Under the pieces are notes generated by a model. That model was not told where the DNA came from, did not search any database, and saw only the letters and a program-made list of their open reading frames with translations. A program made the translations under genes and the position numbers. From positions 1 to 13,536 of the forward strand of contig CALABN010000166.1 in the NCBI GenBank assembly GCA_937885735.1: a stretch of 13,536 bases of DNA. Direction: 5' to 3'. Each line of letters opens with the position of its first letter. Within the stretch, counting starts at the first letter, position 1. This DNA is from an uncultured Bacteroidota bacterium (GTDB lineage Bacteria > Bacteroidota > Bacteroidia > Bacteroidales > SZUA-534). Of this stretch, positions 6,788-12,223 are shown piece after piece.

Positions 6788-8361
6788 GTTGTTTTATAAT
6801 TAAATGAACGAATGCCTGTGATTTTTACGTTTGAATCCTTGATCTCAAAGGAATCACTTTTGTTATTCCATATATAGACTTTTAGTATGTCGTTTTTGCT
6901 GAACCCATTAACAAGAATTTGTTTGCTTATGTGACAATGTCCTTCGGTTGTGTTTGGAATAACGTTTGTCTTATCCCAATAGTGGTCGTTTTGGTTGTGT
7001 ATCAAGTTTGTAATTACCAATGGGTCGATTTCATCTTTGTATTCAATGTCAAATTCAATGTCGATGTTTATTTCCAGATAGTTGCTGTTTAACTTTTGAT
7101 AATGGATTAAAGAAGTGTATGTGGAGTCTTCAGTGATAATATGTCTTATACTGTATAGCGAATCTTCTTGGATTAGATGCTTTGAACATGTTGAATAGAA
7201 TGCGATGAAATATGTGAAAACGCATATTGTTGCTATTTTGATTATGGTCGAGATTGATTTGGCGTGTTGCCTTATTGGGGTTTTCCCATTGACGATGGAT
7301 AGCTGTTTGTTCAAAATGTTGACAAGGGTGTTGTATAGAGGCTTGAGTATGGCGCTAATTGCTATGGCTGACATTAGTATTATTCCTGTTATCAAATATT
7401 TGCCAAGTGTGGTTTCGTGCTCGATGTTGTTGAGAATGAAGTCGCGGACAAAACCGTTGGAAATAAACATCAGCATCGATATGGATCCTATGAAAGATAT
7501 AATGTGGCTTTTGCTGCAACGCTTGAAAATAGGAATTAGCCAAATTGTTAAAACCGAAGCGGATAGATATGTGAATGGATATATAAATTTGTAAACATTT
7601 CCTAGAATCAAAGTTGTCAATGCTGTAATGCCAATCCAATTCGGCATTTTTTTATCTTGATTGTTTGCCAGCCATATTCCTAATGTGAATTCGGATAAAT
7701 GTGCAGGAGCGTTTTTCATCAAACAAGAGCACGCGGGGTTGGTTATTTCGTAATTGATTAGGAATATTAGTGTGATTGAAATTGTTGAGATAACAGTTAG
7801 GGCCTTGGTGTTGTATCGTTGAACCAAATTGAATAATAAAGGAAAAAGAAGATAAAGTTGAAAAATGAGGCCCAAAAACCACCATGGTCCAGATATGGTG
7901 AGAGATTCGTTAGGAATTAGTGTGTGAAGAAATGTTAGCTTGTGGAACATCATTAGCCATTCGTTGTTGTTGGGACAACGGTTCTCGGAAAGAAAGAAGA
8001 AAGCAATGGCCAATGCTAGTCCAATTAAGACCAGCGGCAATAGTTTGCAAATCCTATTAACAACGAAAGTCAGCCAGTCTCGTCTTTTGATGAGCATTGA
8101 TTTTGTTAGTCCATATCCGCTAATCAGAATGAATGCTTGTACACCATAGTGTCCAAATAGCGAGAAGAAAAGATTTACAAATTCAGAGGGTGAAGATATT
8201 GAGTTGGTAACAAAGCCAATCCAATGGTTGATGCCAAAGTCAAACTCGTTTTCGCCTATATGTGGTTGCAAATAGTGAAGTGTGTTGTGCAGTACAATGC
8301 ATAATATGGCAATGCCTTTTATGGAGTTTGTATCTTCTTTCGATAAATAGTTTTTTATCAT
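6784..8361 (-). CDS. Acyltransferase-3 membrane protein with a C-terminal beta-rich domain
   Basis: This 525-residue protein has an acyltransferase_3 (PF01757) domain of about ten transmembrane helices. It starts with SIKGIAILCIVLHN (13-26), whose His25 matches the conserved active-site histidine of the family, followed by FGHYGVQAFILISGYG and the luminal motif GPWWFLGLIFQLYLLFPLL. Family members move acetyl or other acyl groups across the membrane onto surface glycans. Unusually, after the last helix (about 372-392) there is an extra domain of about 110 residues rich in beta strands and ending in KVYIWNNKSDSFEIKDSNV. The same ending pattern occurs in both neighbouring LtaS-like proteins. The ATG follows the upstream stop by 2 nt, and the stop overlaps the downstream start as ATGA, so this is the centre of a translationally coupled operon. 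The acyl group and acceptor cannot be inferred. Confidence 0.88.
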   Translation of the reverse strand: MIKNYLSKEDTNSIKGIAILCIVLHNTLHYLQPHIGENEFDFGINHWIGFVTNSISSPSEFVNLFFSLFGHYGVQAFILISGYGLTKSMLIKRRDWLTFVVNRICKLLPLVLIGLALAIAFFFLSENRCPNNNEWLMMFHKLTFLHTLIPNESLTISGPWWFLGLIFQLYLLFPLLFNLVQRYNTKALTVISTISITLIFLINYEITNPACSCLMKNAPAHLSEFTLGIWLANNQDKKMPNWIGITALTTLILGNVYKFIYPFTYLSASVLTIWLIPIFKRCSKSHIISFIGSISMLMFISNGFVRDFILNNIEHETTLGKYLITGIILMSAIAISAILKPLYNTLVNILNKQLSIVNGKTPIRQHAKSISTIIKIATICVFTYFIAFYSTCSKHLIQEDSLYSIRHIITEDSTYTSLIHYQKLNSNYLEINIDIEFDIEYKDEIDPLVITNLIHNQNDHYWDKTNVIPNTTEGHCHISKQILVNGFSKNDILKVYIWNNKSDSFEIKDSNVKITGIRSFNYKTT

Positions 8362-8363
8362 CT

Positions 8364-10661
8364 TTATTCTGCTTGTCGTATGTCAATGTTAATTCTCGAC
8401 AACTTATATTCCGTTTGCTTAGGATTCCAAATGTAGCCTATCAGCTTGTTGCCATTTGAGTATACGCTGTCAGGAAACTGCATGTTTATATCCATGGCAA
8501 ATACTTTCCATTTGTTATGCTCTTTTTGGATGACATTCGATTGATAGGAGATGCAGTTGTTTGCAGTGTCACGCACTTCAAATACCATATTTGTTACACC
8601 ATCATTGTCTGACATTTGTTTTATTCTAAAGCTAAGATTGATGCTTGTCTGGTGGTGTTTGTCGGGAAAAGGTATGTCTATTAGGTTTTTGAATTCATCG
8701 CTTGTTGATATGCTATAGCCTTTTTTCTTGAATATGCGTTTCATGTTGGCCAACTGGCTCTGCTCAATTAGTGCGTTGTTGGCACAGACAAATCGGTCGA
8801 TGTTCTTGTAGTTGGAGAAAAGTTTGGTGAGTTCTTTATTGTTGTTAGTCTCGATGTCAAGGGTTTGCCCGTCAAATGTTATGGTATTGCATTTGTCATT
8901 GTACACAAATTGGTCGTTGTATACCATTGACACAATGTTGCGGGAAGGATCGGATTGCGGAATGAACGTCTTGCTTCGAAAATAGGATGCAGTGTCAATT
9001 TCCCTGTTTATCCAAGCCACTTTATTTGGCGTGTTAATGTTGTATTGTTGTTTGAGAAGTGATAGCATGGTTGGGGTGAACTCGCGGTGCGAAACAAGTG
9101 CCGGAAATGTTCGCGCAGTGGTTAGCATTGGCGACCATATGATGAAAGGCACATGGTAGCGGTTAATTATTTTGGTCCATGCGTTGTAGTTGTGGTCGCC
9201 TGTTATTACAAATATGGTGTTGTCGAATCCTGGTTTATTGCGGTAAGATGCAATCAGTTGGCGTAAGGCTTCGTCAACATATAGATAAGATGCGGCTGCG
9301 GTTTCATCTGGGTTCGGTTGCGTGTGCTTGGCTTGGCATAATTTCCGATATTGGTCGATGTAACTGTCTTTATCAGGATAGTCCCACGGCCCATGGCTCG
9401 TGAGTGTTAGATATACATCGAGCCGTGGAGTGTTCTTGCCAAAATCTATTGACTTGACAGCTTCTTTGAACAATTCCTTGTCGAGCAGTCCCCATTCGTT
9501 TCGTGGCACGCTATCTGAAATGCCTTCGCTGAAGCAGTTGTTGCTGACTCCGTTCAACTCGACAAAAGCGTTTGTGTTGTCGAAGGCACACCAACCTCCG
9601 TAGAAGAAGCGGAATATATAGCCATTGTCTTTCAGTATTTTGGGAAGTGAGTGGAAGTTTGGCGCATTTTTGCCCATTTCCATAAATCCCCCCAATCCGA
9701 ACGGAAGTGCGCCGAATAAGGCTGGTAGCACTCCAAATGTACGTTGCGAGACGCTCAGGCAGTTGTCCCAGCAAAGTGAGTTTGCCGACAATGAGTCGAG
9801 ATATGGTGTGGCCGATGTGTAGCGGCTGTTGTTGCCGCTATTCTCACGAGCCAGTCCTTCGCAAATAATAATTACTATGTTGGGTTTCCTGTCAGTCAGT
9901 TGCAGGAATGGACCAAGTACATTGTTTGTGGTTGCATCGTGGAGTAGCGGACTTTTGGCCCCTTCAAACTTGTGGTCGGGAAAGAACTCGTGAAACTGTT
10001 TGGCGTAAATGTCTATGTCGTTGACGCTGTAACTGTTGCTTGTGATGCCTTCTGCCACACTCGATATCAGGTAGCCTATTTTGTTGCATTGCTCGGCAAA
10101 AGCAGTGTTTCGTGCAGAATTGTCGTAGGCCGTAAAACGGACAATGGAACTCGAAATCACGATTGTTATGGCAATGTAATAGGATAGACGTGATGTGTTG
10201 ATGCGTATCTTGCATATTGCCGGATATGAAAGGCTGCCGCATATTATTGCAATATATTGCCACCAATTCGCGTTGTTGGTTGTACGGATAGTTTCCATAA
10301 TCTCGTCCCACGAATAGATGAAAATGGCTCTGTCAAGTGGAAATCCCGCTTGCGAAGCGAAATTTATCAGGCATAAAGACAGGAATGCGAGCGTGGCGAC
10401 TAGCGTTTTTGAAATGACAGATACCCACATCTTGTTGGCAGCCATTATTTTTGATATGGGCCAATAAAGCGCAATGGCAGCCACGCTTGCGTAAAACCAA
10501 TCGAAGCAAAGTCCCAATGCATTGTTGCAAATATGTGAAAGAAGATGTCCGTTGTTTTGCCAGAAAAACAAAGCCTCGATGCATCTTGCTACAAGAATTG
10601 TGAGAAGAATCCTAAGAAATGCAGCAATATATCTATTTGTTACTGAACGAAAATCTGTCAT
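8364..10661 (-). CDS. LtaS-type membrane phospho-transferase (sulfatase superfamily), intact copy
   Basis: This 765-residue protein has several transmembrane helices in residues 10-175, a periplasmic linker (YAKQFHEFFPDH to NNVLGPFLQL), a sulfatase-like catalytic domain (about 260-560) and a beta-rich C-terminus (about 640-765). Residues matching the LtaS active site are Glu268 (IIICEGLA), Thr308 (QRTFGVLPA), His423 (LTSHGPWDY) and Asp489-His490 (VITGDHNY). FFYGGWCAFDN (352-362) forms the substrate-pocket stretch. The family transfers phosphoglycerol or phosphoethanolamine from lipids to envelope glycans; which one applies here is unknown. The open frame extends to a TTG at 10679, but ATG at 10661 is more likely. 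It follows the small lipoprotein gene and is followed by the acyltransferase with a 2-nt gap. It aligns end to end with the broken gene at 4343-6787, so the two are paralogues within one operon. Confidence 0.92.
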   Translation of the reverse strand: MTDFRSVTNRYIAAFLRILLTILVARCIEALFFWQNNGHLLSHICNNALGLCFDWFYASVAAIALYWPISKIMAANKMWVSVISKTLVATLAFLSLCLINFASQAGFPLDRAIFIYSWDEIMETIRTTNNANWWQYIAIICGSLSYPAICKIRINTSRLSYYIAITIVISSSIVRFTAYDNSARNTAFAEQCNKIGYLISSVAEGITSNSYSVNDIDIYAKQFHEFFPDHKFEGAKSPLLHDATTNNVLGPFLQLTDRKPNIVIIICEGLARENSGNNSRYTSATPYLDSLSANSLCWDNCLSVSQRTFGVLPALFGALPFGLGGFMEMGKNAPNFHSLPKILKDNGYIFRFFYGGWCAFDNTNAFVELNGVSNNCFSEGISDSVPRNEWGLLDKELFKEAVKSIDFGKNTPRLDVYLTLTSHGPWDYPDKDSYIDQYRKLCQAKHTQPNPDETAAASYLYVDEALRQLIASYRNKPGFDNTIFVITGDHNYNAWTKIINRYHVPFIIWSPMLTTARTFPALVSHREFTPTMLSLLKQQYNINTPNKVAWINREIDTASYFRSKTFIPQSDPSRNIVSMVYNDQFVYNDKCNTITFDGQTLDIETNNNKELTKLFSNYKNIDRFVCANNALIEQSQLANMKRIFKKKGYSISTSDEFKNLIDIPFPDKHHQTSINLSFRIKQMSDNDGVTNMVFEVRDTANNCISYQSNVIQKEHNKWKVFAMDINMQFPDSVYSNGNKLIGYIWNPKQTEYKLSRINIDIRQAE

Positions 10662-10691
10662 GTCTGCTTGTCTTTGCAAAAGGTCCGCAAT

Positions 10692-10874
10692 TTAGAAAAA
10701 AATAGTACAACCAATCTCTTGCATGTATGCGTCGTGAAGGTTCATGTCCAGCATTATGGTGTCTGAATCGCCAAAGTTTGTTATGGCTTTGAATACTGAT
10801 TCTTGTTTGTCTTGGCATGATATCATTGTAGTCAAGGCGATTGCCGTTATGAGTGTGTCCTTTAATGTTTTCAT
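10692..10874 (-). CDS. Small predicted lipoprotein, possibly truncated
   Basis: This 60-codon ORF starts with MKTLKDTLITAIALTTMISC, a short basic start, a hydrophobic stretch and Cys20 in a position that fits a lipoprotein signal (Ser at -1). The mature part is only 41 residues (QDKQESVFKAITNFGDSDTI to GCTIFF) and has no recognised domain. It is the first gene of the minus-strand operon and ends 30 nt before the LtaS-type start. The stop comes right after a run of seven T on the coding strand. One T fewer would let the frame run on to a TGA overlapping the next ATG. In another frame the sequence reads DWLYYFFLNCGPF. A frameshift that shortened a slightly larger protein is therefore possible. 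Bacteroidota often carry small lipoproteins beside envelope enzymes; the role is unknown. Confidence 0.5.
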   Translation of the reverse strand: MKTLKDTLITAIALTTMISCQDKQESVFKAITNFGDSDTIMLDMNLHDAYMQEIGCTIFF

Positions 10875-11042
10875 AATGCTTTAAATATATGCCTTGCAAG
10901 GTATGGCTATTTGCCAAATGATAATAGGTTGAGGACGAACTAATATTAACAAATTAATATATGATACTCTTTGCCTTCGTTCCAAACAACAAGCAAAAAA
11001 ATATGGACACCTTAATATTCTGAAGAAATTAATTTGTATATT

Positions 11043-11087
11043 GCAATGTATTTGTAATGCATCGGATGCCGAAAAGATTATAGAGTA
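11043..11087. repeat. Imperfect direct repeat, copy 1
   Basis: The core ATCGGATGC, then about 8 variable bases, then TTATAGAGTA is shared with copy 2 about 155 nt downstream. Weaker similarity extends about 18 nt to the left of the core (GCAATGTATTTGTAATG against GCATAGTGTGATTTATTATG). It has no terminal inverted repeats. Confidence 0.5.
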
Positions 11088-11197
11088 GGTGCAATTTTAT
11101 TTTTTTAGCGATGATAAGAATTAGACCGATTGCGGATAGAGTTGTGATTAAGCAGCCTCGAAATTAGGATCCCCTTAATGTCACAATGAAATAAAAA

Positions 11198-11242
11198 GCA
11201 TAGTGTGATTTATTATGATCGGATGCTCAAGGTTATAGAGTA
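11198..11242. repeat. Imperfect direct repeat, copy 2
   Basis: This is the second copy of the unit at 11043-11087, with the ATCGGATGC core at 11218-11226 and TTATAGAGTA ending at 11242. The end of this copy runs into an AT-rich hairpin with a T run. It may be a duplicated gene end or a duplicated regulatory segment. Confidence 0.5.
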
Positions 11243-11264
11243 TTAATAATTTAATACTTTTTTT
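11239..11264 (+). terminator. AT-rich hairpin with T run, possible weak terminator
   Basis: AGTATTAA pairs with TTAATACT around a 4-nt TAAT loop and is followed by a run of T to 11264. The stem has only two G-C pairs, so it may be a poor terminator, but the position after the second repeat copy is consistent with a transcript end. Confidence 0.35.
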
Positions 11265-11279
11265 ATATGGCATAAAAGT

Positions 11280-11402
11280 CGAGACTCGTAAAAAAGTTGG
11301 TGAAGCCGACTAACAAATAAAACGCAATAACCAGTTTGTCAACTGTTTGTTATGGTAGTTTTATGATGCCACTTTGCATAATTGTTGCAGAGTGGCTTTT
11401 TT
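11280..11402 (+). ncRNA. Candidate small structured RNA ending in an intrinsic terminator
   Basis: Three hairpins follow one another without an ORF. The first is AGTTGG-tgaag-CCGACT at 11295-11311. The second is ATAAC-CAGTT-tgtc-AACTG-ttt-GTTAT at 11327-11353, a two-part stem with a 3-nt bulge. The third is the strong terminator at 11368-11402. A terminator this good with no gene in front of it on the same strand is best explained by a short non-coding transcript or by an attenuated leader. The 5' end is a guess; no clean promoter was found, only a weak TACTTTTT near 11255-11262. I do not recognise it as a known RNA family. Confidence 0.35.
11368..11402 (+). terminator. Strong rho-independent terminator in the intergenic gap
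   Basis: An 11-bp stem (GCCACTTTGCA paired with TGCAGAGTGGC, one T-G wobble) closes a 7-nt loop and is followed directly by six T. There is no T run on the other side, so it acts in the plus direction. No plus-strand protein gene lies upstream within the gap. Confidence 0.85.
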
Positions 11403-11641
11403 GTTGTCAGGAGTTCTGTAAGTCGTTTGTGTCGGTAATGGAATTTTCATTTTCGCGAGATCTCTATATGGTTAGGCATACAAAAATGATAGAGGTATAA
11501 CCTATATGTCGTGAGTATTTATAATTTTGGTCACTCTTTGTGCGTGTTTGACATTAAAAAGTTGGCGATTTCTATTGCCTGTTTTTATGTGTTATCCAAT
11601 TGCACGTTGTAAATAGTTAAACAAGAATAAATATAGTCGCA

Positions 11642-12193
11642 TTGTCGCCTGAAATACAGAATACGGTCAATATGATGAAAGTGAAGTACGGTCAAAAGTC
11701 GTATTCCGTCTACATCTTGCTAGTGGTTGCGGTGCTAGTGGCATTGGCGTTGCTGCCATTCTTTCGTGTTGACAGCGTAGTGCAATGTCGTGGTTTTGTC
11801 TGCAGTAATGCGGATGTGTCATCATCGGTATCAGTTGGTGTCGTAAAATGTGGCGACGAAGTTTCGCAACTTGGAGATTCTGTCGCTAGTTTGATGGCAG
11901 AATGCTATGTTTCGCCATCTGATGTTTCGCTTGTCGCAGTAGGACAGCACGTCACGCTTCATTATGATGGTTTCGATTATCGGCAGTGGGGCTTTGGAAA
12001 TGCAGAGGTGGTAGATGTTGGCGATAGTTTGCATGTGATAGATTCGTGCCCTGTTTTTGTTGTCAAATGCCGATTGCTTGATGTCTCGTTGAAGCATGGC
12101 AATGGGATGGAAGCTCATATTGTTGAAGGTCTGCTTTTCACTGGGTATGTCTCTGTCGCAAACAAGTCTCTGTTACGATTGTTGGTTGATTAA
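11642..12193 (+). CDS. Mini HlyD-like membrane fusion protein lacking the periplasmic hairpin
   Basis: This 183-residue protein has one transmembrane helix at about 23-40, then VDSVVQCRGFV (43-53), the usual entry to the HlyD beta domains. A half-lipoyl-like stretch (KCGDEVSQLGDSVASL, 69-84) leads straight into a typical HlyD C-terminal beta-barrel: ECYVSPSDVSLVAVGQHV (87-104), FDYRQWG (111-117), PVFVVKCRL (137-145) and SLLRLLVD at the end. Full-length HlyD proteins of this exporter type are around 400 residues; the coiled-coil hairpin with its flanking lipoyl halves is missing. In Bacteroidota these proteins pair with C39 ABC exporters, and one lies 30 nt downstream. The frame starts with TTG; MSPEIQNTVN resembles the family N-terminus, but ATG at 11672 or 11675 is the alternative start. 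No internal frame break is visible, so the short form seems to be the real gene. Confidence 0.75.
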   Translation: MSPEIQNTVNMMKVKYGQKSYSVYILLVVAVLVALALLPFFRVDSVVQCRGFVCSNADVSSSVSVGVVKCGDEVSQLGDSVASLMAECYVSPSDVSLVAVGQHVTLHYDGFDYRQWGFGNAEVVDVGDSLHVIDSCPVFVVKCRLLDVSLKHGNGMEAHIVEGLLFTGYVSVANKSLLRLLVD

Positions 12194-12223
12194 GACTAAC
12201 ATTAAACAAAAAATTGATGAAAG

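Larger units (their letters stand above)
10875..11641. other. 767-nt intergenic region with repeats, hairpins and a terminator
   Basis: This gap separates the minus-strand envelope operon from the plus-strand export genes, so it should hold divergent promoters. It contains an imperfect direct repeat (11043-11087 and 11198-11242), an AT-rich hairpin with T run (11239-11264), two further hairpins and an intrinsic terminator (11368-11402). A stop-free frame of 51 codons at 10933-11088 has a coding-like look (AKKYGHLNILKKLICILQ) but no ATG; its last codons coincide with the first repeat copy. A -7-like TAATTTTG at 11522-11529 could serve the export genes, without a clear -33 partner. I found no tRNA or insertion sequence. 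Confidence 0.5.

Noticed and set aside
11438..11500. Short plus-strand ORF of 20 codons starting MEFSFSRDLY, considered as a peptide substrate of the exporter
   Set aside because: It has no close ribosome site, no double-glycine leader and no Gly/Cys-rich core, so it does not look like an exported peptide precursor.
10875..11641. CRISPR array, integron attC or insertion sequence ends in the large gap
   Set aside because: Only two imperfect repeat copies exist, with no regular spacers, no terminal inverted repeats and no transposase or integrase gene nearby.
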